DNA from: Hymenobacter sp. BRD67
GTDB lineage: Bacteria; Bacteroidota; Bacteroidia; Cytophagales; Hymenobacteraceae
NCBI RefSeq assembly: GCF_013256425.1
Contig: NZ_CP053904.1
Span: forward strand, 3,720,001 to 3,784,000
Length of the DNA stretch: 64,000 nt
Direction: 5' to 3'
Shown: piece by piece, positions 40,819 through 49,852 of the stretch
Numbering within the stretch: position 1 is the first letter of the stretch
Layout of the letters: each line of letters begins with the position of its first letter
Made by a program: the position numbers and the translations under genes
Notes under the pieces: generated by a model
What the model was told of the DNA's origin: nothing
Database searches by the model: none
The model's input: the letters and a program-made list of their open reading frames with translations, nothing else

Positions 40819-41472
40819 ATGAGTGTGCGCTATCGCCTTCTGTTTCTGAGCTGCCTTGCCAGCCTGCTGCTGGTGGCTCGCTTCTCGCGGGCCCAGCAGC
40901 CCGCCCTTCCCACCGATGTACTCCTGCTCACCAGCGGCCAGGAAATCCGGTGCCGGGTGCTCACCATTACGCCCGATGAGGTAAGCTACCTGCCGCGGCC
41001 CGACTCTGTAAGCCCGGCCAGCGCCCGGCCCGATACCCTGCACCTGCCCGTGGCAACGGTTTTTTTGGTGCGCTATGCCAATGGTACCCACGAAGTGCTG
41101 GCTGCGCACAGCCCTTCGGTGCGGCCGGGCACCGAACCGTTGGTGGGCCTTAGCAGGGCGCAGCGGCAGCAGTTGGGCCGGCTCGATGCCCAACGCTACT
41201 ATCACCAGAGCGGCCCGTACTGGGCGGCATTTGGCACCACGCTGTACCTGGGGCCGCTGCTGGGGCTGGCGCCCACTATCGGCATCAGTAGCGTGCCGGT
41301 GCGCGCCCGCAACCTGGCTGCGCCGCCCCTGCTCGCCGATGCCGACTATGCCCATGGCTACCAGCAGCAGGCCAACCGCCGTAAGCGCGGGCGCACCTGG
41401 GCCGGCTACGGCACTGCTACGGGAGTGTACGTAGTGCTTTTTGCGGCCCTGCTGGCGAGCCTGAGCCATTGA
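40819..41472 (+). CDS. Hypothetical secreted/membrane protein, 217 aa, paralog of the preceding N-terminal domain
   Basis: Signal peptide (YRLLFLSCLASLLLVARF, cleaved near SRAQ). The domain TDVLLLTSGQEIRCRVLTIT, PDEVSYLP, VFLVRYANGTHEVL is clearly related to that of the upstream protein. The C-terminal part has one or two hydrophobic segments (YWAAFGTTLYLGPLLGLAPT and GYGTATGVYVVLFAALLASL) separated by a basic loop. It probably pairs with the upstream product at the envelope. Function unknown. Confidence 0.7.
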   Translation: MSVRYRLLFLSCLASLLLVARFSRAQQPALPTDVLLLTSGQEIRCRVLTITPDEVSYLPRPDSVSPASARPDTLHLPVATVFLVRYANGTHEVLAAHSPSVRPGTEPLVGLSRAQRQQLGRLDAQRYYHQSGPYWAAFGTTLYLGPLLGLAPTIGISSVPVRARNLAAPPLLADADYAHGYQQQANRRKRGRTWAGYGTATGVYVVLFAALLASLSH

Positions 41473-41539
41473 GCTATAAAACCTGCTGAGCGGGCGGTGC
41501 GTACAAGACACACATCCCATCCTTTTCCATATTTCACCC

Positions 41540-41815
41540 ATGGACCTCAACAATAATAACCTCAACGACCAGACTGAGCTGCGCGCTCGTGGCGACTGGA
41601 ACCAGATTAAAGGTGCTGCCAAGCAGAAGTGGGGCAACCTCACCGACGACGACCTGACCTACCAGGAAGGCAAGCAGGATGAGTGGTTTGGCCAGCTCCA
41701 GCAGAAAACCGGCCACGCCATCGACGACATCAAGAGCTGGTTTCACAACACCTTCAGCTCGGACAGCAATACCAATACGAACACTACCAATACGTCGAAC
41801 CAGAACCGTAGCTAG
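41540..41815 (+). CDS. CsbD family stress protein
   Basis: 91 aa. The CsbD-like core is RGDWNQIKGAAKQKWGNLTD, then DDLTYQEGKQDEWFGQLQQK and TGHAIDDIKSWF. The N- and C-termini are Asn/Thr-rich and low complexity. CsbD proteins are small, abundant, hydrophilic proteins linked to general stress in other bacteria; the mechanism is unknown. It is monocistronic, with a strong terminator 17 bases downstream. Confidence 0.92.
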   Translation: MDLNNNNLNDQTELRARGDWNQIKGAAKQKWGNLTDDDLTYQEGKQDEWFGQLQQKTGHAIDDIKSWFHNTFSSDSNTNTNTTNTSNQNRS

Positions 41816-41832
41816 CAAATAGCTTGCGGCTC

Positions 41833-41878
41833 ATACTAAAGAAGCCCCGCCCTGAGTAGGACGGGGCTTCTTTAGTAT
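41833..41878. terminator. Bidirectional terminator between csbD-like gene and HDAC-like gene
   Basis: A 17-bp perfect stem (ATACTAAAGAAGCCCCG at 41833-41849, complement at 41862-41878). A second AT-only palindrome, AATATATATT/AATATATATT, follows at 41881-41904. Confidence 0.85.
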
Positions 41879-41914
41879 ATAATATATATTTTTTAATATA
41901 TATTATAAAATCAT

Positions 41915-42829
41915 TTAATCCCACAGGCTGGCGGCCACACGATAGGTATTAGCGTGGGCTTCCACAATATCGGCTATTTTTTGGGAGTAGCCGCCGCCCA
42001 TGCATACCACTACGGGCAGCCCGCGCTGGTGGCAGGCCGCCAGCACCAGCTCATCGCGGCGGCGGCAGCCTTCCCGCGTGAGGGCGAGGTAGCCCAGTTT
42101 GTCGGTAGCCAGCACATCAACGCCGCTGAGGTAAAATACAAAGTCTGGGCGCACCTGCTCGTCAAGCAAGCGCGGCAGTACATCGGCGAGCAGGGCAAGG
42201 TATGCCGCATCGCCGGTGCCATCGGCCAGCGGCAGGTCGAGGTCCGACACTTCCTTACGGCCCGGGAAGTTGCGGGCGCCGTGCATCGAAAACGTAAATA
42301 CGCGCGGCTCGTGCCGAAAAATAGCGGCCGTGCCGTTGCCCTGGTGCACATCAAGGTCGATAATGAGTATCTGGCGCACCCGCGTCGGCTCATGGGCCAG
42401 CAGCCAGTTGGCCGCCACGGCCTGGTCGTTGAGCAGGCAAAACCCCTCGGGCCGGCCGGCAAACGCATGGTGGGTACCACCGGCGATGTTGAGCGCCACG
42501 CCCTCGCCCGCCGCCAGCACCCGCTGCGCACAGCCAATAGTACCCCCAAGCAGTATCAGCTCGCGGCGGACCAGCGCCGGCGACCACGGAAAGCCGCTGG
42601 CTCGCTCTTCGGGGCGCGTCAGCTGGCCGTGCAGCAGGCGCTGCACATAGTCAGCCTCGTGCGTCAGCAGCACATCGGCCAGGGCTGGCGGCACGGGCAC
42701 AAAAAAATCGGAAGCAGTGGCCGTGCCCTCATGTAGCAGCTGCTCAGGTAAAAGCTCATACTTTAGCATCGGAAACCGATGGCCCGGCGGCAGCGGCAGC
42801 ACATAATCAGCAGCAAAGGCAATGTGCAT
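41915..42829 (-). CDS. Histone deacetylase-like amidohydrolase (class II/AcuC superfamily)
   Basis: 304 aa. Zn-dependent arginase/deacetylase fold motifs are complete: NIAGGTHHAFAGRPEGFCLL (active-site His pair), ILIIDLDVHQGNGTAAIF (Asp and His zinc ligands), FTFSMHGARNFPGRK, and FYLSGVDVLATDKLG (second Asp ligand), closing with VVCMGGGYS. Bacterial relatives deacetylate acetyl-lysine, acetylpolyamines or acetoin-pathway enzymes. The substrate is unknown here and no acetyltransferase is adjacent. It is single, between hairpins. Confidence 0.92.
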   Translation of the reverse strand: MHIAFAADYVLPLPPGHRFPMLKYELLPEQLLHEGTATASDFFVPVPPALADVLLTHEADYVQRLLHGQLTRPEERASGFPWSPALVRRELILLGGTIGCAQRVLAAGEGVALNIAGGTHHAFAGRPEGFCLLNDQAVAANWLLAHEPTRVRQILIIDLDVHQGNGTAAIFRHEPRVFTFSMHGARNFPGRKEVSDLDLPLADGTGDAAYLALLADVLPRLLDEQVRPDFVFYLSGVDVLATDKLGYLALTREGCRRRDELVLAACHQRGLPVVVCMGGGYSQKIADIVEAHANTYRVAASLWD

Positions 42830-43050
42830 ACGCAGGTAAAACGGCGCTACCGCTATAAATAATACTATCTGAAACTACTACAAATGCCCCGCACTGCTCA
42901 AAAGCAGGGTTTAGCTCAATTAAATGGGGCAAGCAGCTGGCACTTACTAATTTAGCAGCCGGCAACTAGCATCCAGTCTTACACCTATTCCGTAATTTAA
43001 ACTTAACCGTCATTTGATTAGAATTTTTCTCACCTGCTTACTGCGCCTCA

Positions 43051-43230
43051 ATGGCCTCCCCTTCCTTCAAATCAACCGAGCGACGCTACCGGCGCTCCTC
43101 TTTTAACGGGGCTAAGCAGCTGGATGCCGCGCGGCCCCCCGACAGACGCATCCTGCTGATTATCTGTCTATTGAGTATCGCTTTAGTAGCTGGCCTGGTA
43201 GTGGCCGCCTACCTGGTCAGTACCAAGTAG
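43051..43230 (+). CDS. Small single-pass membrane protein, 59 aa
   Basis: ATG 43051 to TAG 43230. The first 33 residues are basic and hydrophilic (MASPSFKSTERRYRRSSFNG). They are followed by one transmembrane helix (ILLIICLLSIALVAGLVVAA) and a three-to-six residue tail. The frame contains a run of six C's and stays open. It converges on the AIM24-like gene seven bases away. No known family; probably N-in topology. Confidence 0.6.
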   Translation: MASPSFKSTERRYRRSSFNGAKQLDAARPPDRRILLIICLLSIALVAGLVVAAYLVSTK

Positions 43231-43236
43231 CGCCCG

Positions 43237-44031
43237 TTACTCGTCGAGCAGACTGCCGAAGAGGCCGCCCAGTACGGTGCCGCTTTCTTTTTTAGAGTTG
43301 GCACCCCAGGGAGCCAGGGCCTGAATGAGCTTTTTGACGGGCATTGACTGAATCCAGACGCGGCCCGTGCCGCGTAGCGTCGCCAGCAGCAGCCCTTCGC
43401 CCCCAAATATCATCGACCTCAAGCCCCCGGCACGGGCCACGCTGAACTCGATACCGGGCTCAAAGGCGACGATGCAGCCCGTGTCAACGCGCAGCAGCTC
43501 GTTTTGGAGCTGCTTCTCGATGATGGTGCCGCCGGCATGCACGAAGGCTTTGCCATCGCCCGTGAGCTTTTGCAGGATAAAGCCTTCGCCGCCAAAAAAG
43601 CCCGCGCCCAGCCGCTGGTTGAAATGGACGCTGATTTGAGTGCCCCAGGCAGCGGCCAGAAAGCCGCTCCGCTCCACAATGAGGCCATTGGGTAGGGTAC
43701 TCAGGTCGACGGGAATAATAGTGCCCGGATAAGGGGCCGAAAAAGCAACCCGGCACTTGCCATAGCTGCCACGGTTCGTAAAATGGGTCATAAACAAGCT
43801 TTCGCCCGTGATGAGCCGGGTACCCGCCGAAAACAGCTTACCCAGCAGGCCCTGGTCGGGCGTTGAGCCGTCGCCCATCTTGGTCTCAAAGGCAATAGCT
43901 TCCTCCATGTACACCATGGCACCGGCTTCAGCGATAACGGTTTCCTGCGGGTCCAGCTCTACTTCGAGCACTTGAATATCGGAGCCAAGAATACGGTAGT
44001 CAACGTCGTGGGAGCGCACGGGCACGAGCAA
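43237..44031 (-). CDS. AIM24/TIGR00266 family protein
   Basis: About 260 aa. It matches the AIM24 family: VDYRILGSDIQVLEVELDPQ, ETVIAEAGAMVYME, GTRLITGESLFMTHFTNRG, PGTIIPVDLS, GFILQKLTGDGKAFVHAGGT, RSMIFGGEGLLLATLRGTGR. It has a tubby-like beta-barrel fold of unknown biochemical role. The frame opens at a TTG (44031); GTG codons three and five residues later are equally possible starts. A -7 box TATATTTG lies 15 bases upstream. The Gly-rich C-terminus (ESGTVLGGLFGSLLDE) is typical of the family. Confidence 0.88.
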   Translation of the reverse strand: MLVPVRSHDVDYRILGSDIQVLEVELDPQETVIAEAGAMVYMEEAIAFETKMGDGSTPDQGLLGKLFSAGTRLITGESLFMTHFTNRGSYGKCRVAFSAPYPGTIIPVDLSTLPNGLIVERSGFLAAAWGTQISVHFNQRLGAGFFGGEGFILQKLTGDGKAFVHAGGTIIEKQLQNELLRVDTGCIVAFEPGIEFSVARAGGLRSMIFGGEGLLLATLRGTGRVWIQSMPVKKLIQALAPWGANSKKESGTVLGGLFGSLLDE

Positions 44032-44045
44032 GCTAGGGTGAAGCG

Positions 44046-44053
44046 CAAATATA
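44046..44053 (-). promoter_or_regulatory. -7 element of the AIM24-like gene (TATATTTG)
   Basis: Minus-strand TATATTTG matches TAnnTTTG and lies 14 to 20 bases upstream of the candidate starts near 44031. Confidence 0.5.
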
Positions 44054-44195
44054 GCGCGCCCCTCATTTAGGCGACCCGCACCCCTAAAAACCTACCAGCA
44101 TGGCCGACCCGTACCCGCACGAAAGCTACGGAAGCCGGGGCAGACCGACTTGCCTTTTAGCGCCAGTGCAGCAGCATTCTACCTTTCTTCGCCGT

Positions 44196-44609
44196 CTATT
44201 CGGGCAGCTCAAGGCGGGTTTCGGCGGCTTCATCAGCTTCGTTGCCGACTGTCTTTTTGCGCTTGGCTTCGCGGCTGGTGCGCTTCATAAAGTCCTCGTC
44301 GGTTTCTTCGGGCTCGTCCTGCTGGCCATCTGCCACGGGGAATACCTCATCGTCTTCCTGCGCCAGGCGCGCGGCTTCGGCGGCAGTTTTGGCCTGCGCG
44401 TCTTCGCCAAACTGGCCTTCGCGGTGCACTATTTTTTTGTCGCGCACGTGGCGGCCCAGAAATTGATTTATCTGCTCAATGGAGTAGTTGGAAGTTATCT
44501 CGCCCAATGGATTTACCCCAATTTCGAAGCCTTCCAGCTCTTTATGCACGCGCGCCTTTTTTTCGGGTTCGGGAGCTTTTTGCTTGGGTTTAGTGGGTTT
44601 TTTAGCCAT
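44196..44609 (-). CDS. Charged conserved hypothetical protein, 137 aa
   Basis: A very hydrophilic protein with a Lys/Pro/Glu-rich start (MAKKPTKPKQKAPEPEKKAR) and an acidic C-terminal half. The central block GFEIGVNPLGEITSNYSIEQ, INQFLGRHVRDKKI is the only folded-looking part and reads like a small conserved Cytophagales domain. No signal peptide, no membrane helix. It follows gltX on the same strand but is separated from it by a hairpin terminator. Function unknown; disorder suggests a nucleic-acid or ribosome partner, which is only a guess. Confidence 0.65.
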   Translation of the reverse strand: MAKKPTKPKQKAPEPEKKARVHKELEGFEIGVNPLGEITSNYSIEQINQFLGRHVRDKKIVHREGQFGEDAQAKTAAEAARLAQEDDEVFPVADGQQDEPEETDEDFMKRTSREAKRKKTVGNEADEAAETRLELPE

Positions 44610-44673
44610 GATAGAATGCGGAGAGCGGTTAGCGAATTACCGATGAAAGCAAGCACCGCCTTATACGACAGAA

Positions 44674-44703
44674 GGCCGCGCCGTATGTGCATACGGCGCG
44701 GCC
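44674..44703 (-). terminator. gltX terminator
   Basis: A 13-bp perfect stem (44674-44686 with 44691-44703), loop GTGC, 38 bases after the gltX stop. Confidence 0.8.
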
Positions 44704-44740
44704 TCCAACAAAGGTTTTTGGCCGAAGCCAACCCCAGGGC

Positions 44741-46288
44741 TTATCCCAGGCGCTCCACAGCCATACGCAAGCGGCCGGCTACCTCGCCGCTGCCCAGAAT
44801 GGCCAGTGTTTCGAACAGGTCGGGGCCGGCGGCGGCTCCGGTCACGGCTACGCGCAGGGCTTGCAATACCTGGCCGGGCTTCAGCGCCTGGGCTTCCATC
44901 GTCTGGTTAAATAATGCCTTCAGCACCTCTGCATTGGCACTAGGCTCCGAGTTGGCGGGCAGCGCATCGGCATAGGCAAGGAGGGCAGCACTCACCTGCG
45001 GGTTCCACTTTTTGGCTACCACCGCGGGGTCATACTCCATAGGAGCATCAAAAAAATACTTGGCTTCCTGCCAGAAATCCTGCGGGAAGCTGACGCGCTC
45101 TTTCATCACGCCCACAATCTGCTCGGCTTTGGCCTGGTCGCAGGCAATATCGTGCGCGGCTAATGCCTGCAGCAGATAAGGCGCCAGCTCGGCATCGGAC
45201 TTGGCCCGCAGGTAGTGCTCGTTGAACCACTTCACCTTCGCCTGGTCAAACTTGGCGGGCGACTTGCTCACGCGCTCAATCGAGAACGCCTCAATCAGCT
45301 CCTGCATCGAGAAAATCTCCTGGGCCGTGCCCGGGTTCCAACCCAAAAAGGCCAGGAAGTTGACCAGCGCCTCGGGCAGGTAGCCTTCCTCACGGTAGCC
45401 TTTGCTGAGGGTCGGCTCGCCGGTTTCGGCGTCGGTACCGCGCCACTCCAGGGCAAACACCGGGAAGCCGAGGCGGTCGCCGTCGCGCTTGCTGAGCTTG
45501 CCGGTGCCGTCGGGCTTGAGCAGCAGCGGCAGGTGGGCAAACTGCGGCATGGTCTTCTCCCAGCCCAGGTAGCGGTACAGCAGCACATGCAGCGGAGCCG
45601 AGGGCAGCCACTCTTCGCCCCTGATAACGTGGGAGATGTCCATCAGGTGGTCATCCACAATATTCGCCAGGTGATAGGTGGGCATACCATCCGACTTCAT
45701 CAGCACCTTGTCGTCGATGGCCGACGAGTGCACCACCACCCAGCCCCGAATCATGTCCTGAAAGCGCACTTCCTCCTTACGCGGCACCTTGAGGCGAATG
45801 ACATAGGGCGCGCCGCTCTCCAGCAGCTGCTTTACCTCGTCTTCGGGCAGGGTGAGCGAGTTGCGCATCTGGGCGCGCGTGATGCTGTTGTACTGCGGGT
45901 TGGGCACCTTGGCAGCCTGCAGGCGCTCGCGCATCACGTCCAGCTCCTCGGGTGTGTCGAAGGCATAGTAGGCGTAGCCGTCACGGATAAGCTGGTCGGC
46001 GTACTCGCGGTACATGGGCTTGCGCTCGCTCTGGCGGTAGGGCGCGTGCGGGCCGCCCTTCCAGGGGCTTTCATCCAGCTCAATGCCTACCCATTCGAGG
46101 CTCTCGCGGATGTAGTCTTCGGCGCCGGGCACAAACCGGTTCTGGTCGGTATCCTCAATGCGCAGTATCATGGTGCCGCCCAGCTTGCGGGCCAGCAGGT
46201 AGTTGTAGAGCGCCGTGCGGACGCCGCCAATGTGCAGCGGCCCGGTGGGCGAAGGGGCAAAGCGCACCCGGACAGGTCGGTTACTCAT
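44741..46288 (-). CDS. gltX: Glutamyl-tRNA synthetase
   Basis: 515 aa, normal length. The class I signatures are present: the HIGH-type motif in RFAPSPTGPLHIGGVRTALY and the KMSKS-type motif KLSKRDGDRLGFP, plus LRIEDTDQNR and YRQSERKPMYREYA. It loads glutamate onto tRNA-Glu in the cytoplasm. A -7 box lies seven bases before the ATG, just downstream (in the direction of transcription) of a 19-bp hairpin that separates it from ridA. It therefore appears to have its own, probably leaderless, transcript. Confidence 0.97.
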   Translation of the reverse strand: MSNRPVRVRFAPSPTGPLHIGGVRTALYNYLLARKLGGTMILRIEDTDQNRFVPGAEDYIRESLEWVGIELDESPWKGGPHAPYRQSERKPMYREYADQLIRDGYAYYAFDTPEELDVMRERLQAAKVPNPQYNSITRAQMRNSLTLPEDEVKQLLESGAPYVIRLKVPRKEEVRFQDMIRGWVVVHSSAIDDKVLMKSDGMPTYHLANIVDDHLMDISHVIRGEEWLPSAPLHVLLYRYLGWEKTMPQFAHLPLLLKPDGTGKLSKRDGDRLGFPVFALEWRGTDAETGEPTLSKGYREEGYLPEALVNFLAFLGWNPGTAQEIFSMQELIEAFSIERVSKSPAKFDQAKVKWFNEHYLRAKSDAELAPYLLQALAAHDIACDQAKAEQIVGVMKERVSFPQDFWQEAKYFFDAPMEYDPAVVAKKWNPQVSAALLAYADALPANSEPSANAEVLKALFNQTMEAQALKPGQVLQALRVAVTGAAAGPDLFETLAILGSGEVAGRLRMAVERLG

Positions 46289-46295
46289 AATGCCG

Positions 46296-46303
46296 CAAAG
46301 GTA
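46296..46303 (-). promoter_or_regulatory. -7 element of gltX (TACCTTTG)
   Basis: Minus-strand TACCTTTG with only seven bases between its end and the gltX ATG at 46288, so the transcript should begin at or next to the start codon. Confidence 0.5.
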
Positions 46304-46310
46304 GCTTGTA

Positions 46311-46372
46311 CGGTAAGCTTTAGCTTGCCGCTGGTCGAATAGTCGGCTGCAAAGGCAAGCTAAAGCTTACCG
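46311..46372 (-). terminator. 19-bp hairpin between ridA and gltX
   Basis: CGGTAAGCTTTAGCTTGCC (46311-46329) and its exact complement (46354-46372) enclose a 24-base loop. It begins seven bases after the ridA stop. There is no marked T-run, so it may work as an attenuator or RNA stabiliser rather than a classic terminator. Confidence 0.65.
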
Positions 46373-46378
46373 CCCAGC

Positions 46379-46762
46379 CTACCCTACCGCAATGCAGGAG
46401 ATTTCCACCTCCACATCGCGCGGCAGGCGGCTCACTTCCACGGTTTCGCGGGCCGGGGCGGTGGCTTCGTCGAAATACGTGCCGTATATCTGATTGATAG
46501 TGGCGAAGTTACCCAGGTCTTTTACGAAGATGGAGCACTTTACTACATCGGTGAGCGCCAGCCCGGCGGCTTTTAGCACGGCCGTGAGGTTTTGCAGCAC
46601 CTGGTGGGTTTGGGCGGCTACGTCGCCTTCGCCCACAAGCTGGCCGGCGGCGCTTAGTGGTATCTGGCCCGATACATATACAGTGCTGCCGGCTTTAATA
46701 GCCTGGCTGTAAGGGCCAATGGGCGCGGGCGCCTGGTCGGTAAGGATAATCTGGTGAGACAT
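46379..46762 (-). CDS. ridA: RidA family reactive intermediate/imine deaminase
   Basis: 127 aa, the normal subunit size of this trimer. Family motifs are PAPIGPYSQAIKAGSTVYVS, GQIPL, QTHQVLQNLTAVLKAAG, VVKCSIFVKDL and the substrate-binding arginine in PARETVEVSRLPRDVEVEI. It hydrolyses reactive enamines/imines such as 2-aminoacrylate released by PLP enzymes. It is downstream of glmS on the same strand, separated by 150 bases with an imperfect inverted repeat. Exact substrate class not separable from sequence. Confidence 0.93.
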   Translation of the reverse strand: MSHQIILTDQAPAPIGPYSQAIKAGSTVYVSGQIPLSAAGQLVGEGDVAAQTHQVLQNLTAVLKAAGLALTDVVKCSIFVKDLGNFATINQIYGTYFDEATAPARETVEVSRLPRDVEVEISCIAVG

Positions 46763-46769
46763 TTTGGGA

Positions 46770-46905
46770 AATGTGAAAATATGGGAAATGCGGAAGAGGT
46801 GAAAATGCCCGGCTGAAACGCAAAAAGGGAATGTGGAAGCGAAAATGCCTGGCTAATTATGCCAAAATATTTTCACATCTTCCACATTCCCCGCATTTTC
46901 ACATT
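46770..46905. repeat. Imperfect inverted repeat in the glmS-ridA gap
   Basis: A 37-base segment at 46770-46806 (ATGTGAAAATATGGGAAATG...) recurs inverted at 46869-46905 with a few differences. A shorter third copy (GGAATGTGGAAGCGAAAAT) lies between. In RNA this can fold into one long hairpin at the glmS 3' end. Confidence 0.6.
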
Positions 46906-46912
46906 AACAAGC

Positions 46913-48745
46913 CTACTCCACCGTCACCGACTTGGCGAGGTTGCGGGGCTGGTCTACGTTGCAGCCGCGCAGCACGGCAATGTGGTAGCTCAGCAGCTGC
47001 AGCGGAATAACGGACACGAGCGGCATCAGCACTTCCGAAGTCGCGGGCACTTCAATAACAAACTCGGCCATGGCCGGAATAGTCGTGTCGCCCTCCGTCA
47101 CTACCGCAATGATGCGACCCTTACGCGCTTTTACCTCCTGAATGTTGCTTACCACCTTCTCGTACGAGCTATCCTTGGTAGCGATAACCACCACCGGCAT
47201 GCTCTCATCGATGAGGGCAATGGGCCGTGCTTCATCTCGGCGGCGGGGTAACCTTCGGCATGAATGTAGCTGATTTCCTTTAGCTTAAGCGCCCCTTCCA
47301 GCGCCACCGGAAAATTGTAGCCCCGGCCCAGGTACAGGAAGTTCGGGACATCTTTGAAGGTTTCGGCAATCAGCTGAATCTCGGCGTCGAGCTTAAGGGC
47401 CTTTTCCACCTTAGCAGGAATGTTGTGCAGCTCGGTTACCAGCTCGCGGAGCTTGGTATCGGAGAGCGTGCCCCGGCGCTGGCCCATGCACATGGCCAGC
47501 AGCGTCAGCACCGTTACCTGGGCCGTAAAGGCCTTGGTTGAGGCTACCCCAATCTCGGGGCCGGCGTGCGTGTAAGCGCCGGCATCCGTTGCGCGCGCAA
47601 TGCTGCTGCCCACTACATTGCAAATACCGAATATAGTGGCGCCTTTGCTTTTGGCCAGCTCCAGGGCAGCCAGCGTATCGGCCGTTTCGCCGCTCTGCGA
47701 GATGGCAATTACGATGTCGCGCTCCGAGATAACCGGGTTGCGGTAGCGGAATTCCGAAGCGTACTCTACTTCTACCGGAATACGGGCCAGGTCTTCAATC
47801 AGGTATTCGGCTACCAGGCCGGCGTGCCAGCTCGTGCCGCAGGCCACGATGATGATGCGCTGGGCATTCACAAACTTCTGCTCGTAGGCCCGGAAGCCGG
47901 CCATGTTGAGATGGCTGCCCCTAGCTCCAGGCGGCCACGCATCGAATCGAGGATAGAACGGGGCTGCTCAAAAATCTCCTTGAGCATAAAGTGCTCATAG
48001 CCACCTTTCTCAATGCTATCCAGCTCCAGCTCCAGGCGCTGGATGTAGGGCGTCTGCACTACGTCTTCGCGCGAGCGAATGGCCAGCTGGCCATCGCGAA
48101 TCACCGCCAACTCATAGTCATTTACGTATACTACTTCATTGGTATATTCAATGATTGGCGTAGCATCGGAAGCCACAAAGAATTCGCCTTCGCCGATGCC
48201 GATAACCAGCGGTGAGCCTTTACGGGCGGCGATAAGCTGGTCGGGGCATCCTTGCTCAACACGACAATGGCGTAGGCGCCAACTACTTCGTGGAGCGCCA
48301 GCCGGACAGCTTCTTCCAGCGAGCAGGTATTGTTGGTCTGAATATCTTCGATGAGATTGACGAACACCTCCGTATCGGTATCGGAGTGAAATACGTGGCC
48401 CTGTTGCTCCAGGTGCTTTTTTAGCGCCGCATAGTTCTCAATAATGCCATTATGGATAATGGCAATCCGCTCGGAGGTAGAGTAGTGCGGGTGGGCATTT
48501 ACGTCGTTGGGCTCGCCGTGGGTAGCCCAGCGGGTGTGGCCCATGCCCACCGTAGCGTGCGTATCCTTATCAGTCAGGAAGGCTTCGAGGTCCGCTACCT
48601 TACCCTTCTTTTTATACACGCTCAGGTCACCGTTGAGCAGCGCCACGCCGGCCGAGTCATACCCCCGGTATTCGAGGCGGTGTAGTCCTTTGAGGATAAT
48701 AGGGCAGGCCTCACGATAGCCCAGGTATGCTACAATACCGCACAT
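46913..48745 (-). CDS. glmS: Glutamine-fructose-6-phosphate aminotransferase (three frameshifts as written)
   Basis: It makes glucosamine-6-phosphate for peptidoglycan and LPS. The first frame has the glutaminase start (MCGIVAYLGYREACPIILKG, catalytic Cys2), GHTRWATHGEPN and HNGIIENY. Breaks lie at GGGG 48243-48246, CCCC 47918-47921 and GGGCC 47222-47226. Adding one G/C at each restores DAPDQLIAARKGSPLVIG, LELGSSHLNMAGFRAYEQKF and AEMKHGPIALIDESMP. The isomerase SIS domains (CGTSWHAG, ISQSGETADTLAAL) and the conserved C-terminus (NLAKSVTVE) are present. The total becomes 611 aa, normal length. As an essential enzyme it is very unlikely to be truly triple-broken. Confidence 0.96.
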
Positions 48746-48871
48746 GTGCAGGAGAACAAAAAATGTATGTTTAAGATAAAGTCTTTTCGCCGGTACCAGC
48801 CAACTCGCGGGTGCCCAGCAATTTTAAACCCAGGCTGGCCAGCTTATGGCCTCCTCTGGTTTAATAAAACG

Positions 48872-48916
48872 CTACCGGCCGCTAGCTCCGCCCAAAGCGA
48901 GGCCAGCGGCCGGTAG
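48872..48916 (-). terminator. Hairpin between glycogen synthase gene and glmS
   Basis: CTACCGGCCGCT (48872-48883) pairs with AGCGGCCGGTAG (48905-48916), downstream of the glycogen synthase stop and before the glmS start. Confidence 0.7.
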
Positions 48917-48969
48917 GGATAACAAAGTTACAACGGAGCCGCGCAATAGGCAGTTGGCTGGCTTACTGC

Positions 48970-49785
48970 TTAATTGGCAGCCAATTCATCGTAGAGGGCT
49001 TGATACGAGGATAGCAGATTTTCGTCGGCCGCTACCTGGCTCAGGCGATTGTTGAGGGCGTATTCCTTAAACAGGCCATTGAGGTTATCCGAAAAATCTT
49101 CGTCGGAGCGCACCACCGTATCAGCGTACTCCATCCCGAGCTTTACGAAGCCCGAAAAATCGGCCGACTTAAGGGAGGTGAGCATCTGGTCGTCGATGTC
49201 GAGCATCTTGGCCTTTTCGACCAGGTTGCCTTCAAATTTGTCCAGAAACTCGTTGTTGTACACTGTAAATACCGATTTGGCATCCTTAAAAACCGGGTCC
49301 TTCTTGTAAGTCGTTTTCAGGTAGAGCGGGATGAGCGAGGTCATCCAGTCGTTGCAATGCACGATGTCGGGCGACCAGCCGAGCTTCTTTACCGTTTCGA
49401 GCACGCCCTTGCAGAAGAAGATGGCCCGCTCGTCATTATCGAGGTAAAACTTGTCGTTTTTATCAACCAGCGCCGACTTGCGGTGGAAGTAATCTTCGTT
49501 GTCGATAAAATAAACCTGTAGCTTCGCAGTCGGAATGGATGCCACCTTAATCACCAACGGCTTTTCGTCGTCGCCTACTGCAATGTTGATGCCCGAGAGG
49601 CGAACCACTTCGTGCAGCCGATTCTTGCGCTCGTTGATGATGCCAAAACGCGGTACAAAAATCCGGATTTCAGCTCCTGACTCCTGCATTCCGGCCGGTA
49701 GGCGGCGTAGCAGCTCCGCTACCTTCGTAGTCTGGAGAAAGGGGTCTATTTCGGTGGCCGCGTACAGAATGCGCAACTTCGACAT
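48970..49785 (-). CDS. Short glycogen/starch synthase (GT5 N-terminal domain only)
   Basis: 271 aa, about half of a standard GlgA. It covers only the N-terminal Rossmann domain: ILYAATEIDPFLQTTKVAEL in place of the usual KTGGLADV, IRIFVPRFGIIN, VYFIDNEDYFHRK, PDIVHCNDWMTSLIPLYLK. The C-terminal nucleotide-sugar domain is absent. This short form is common in Bacteroidota and is often found beside panC, as here (divergent, 49902). Whether it is catalytic is doubtful; it may be regulatory or act on another sugar. It precedes glmS on the same strand. Confidence 0.85.
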   Translation of the reverse strand: MSKLRILYAATEIDPFLQTTKVAELLRRLPAGMQESGAEIRIFVPRFGIINERKNRLHEVVRLSGINIAVGDDEKPLVIKVASIPTAKLQVYFIDNEDYFHRKSALVDKNDKFYLDNDERAIFFCKGVLETVKKLGWSPDIVHCNDWMTSLIPLYLKTTYKKDPVFKDAKSVFTVYNNEFLDKFEGNLVEKAKMLDIDDQMLTSLKSADFSGFVKLGMEYADTVVRSDEDFSDNLNGLFKEYALNNRLSQVAADENLLSSYQALYDELAAN

Positions 49786-49852
49786 AACGGATTGACTAAA
49801 GGATTTGGTAACAGGCCATAGATTGGCTCCACAAAATTACGCATTTTTTCCC

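Noticed and set aside
41915..42829. Acetoin utilisation protein AcuC as a specific name
   Set aside because: The fold is certain, but no acetoin or acetyl-CoA synthetase gene is nearby to justify the specific role.
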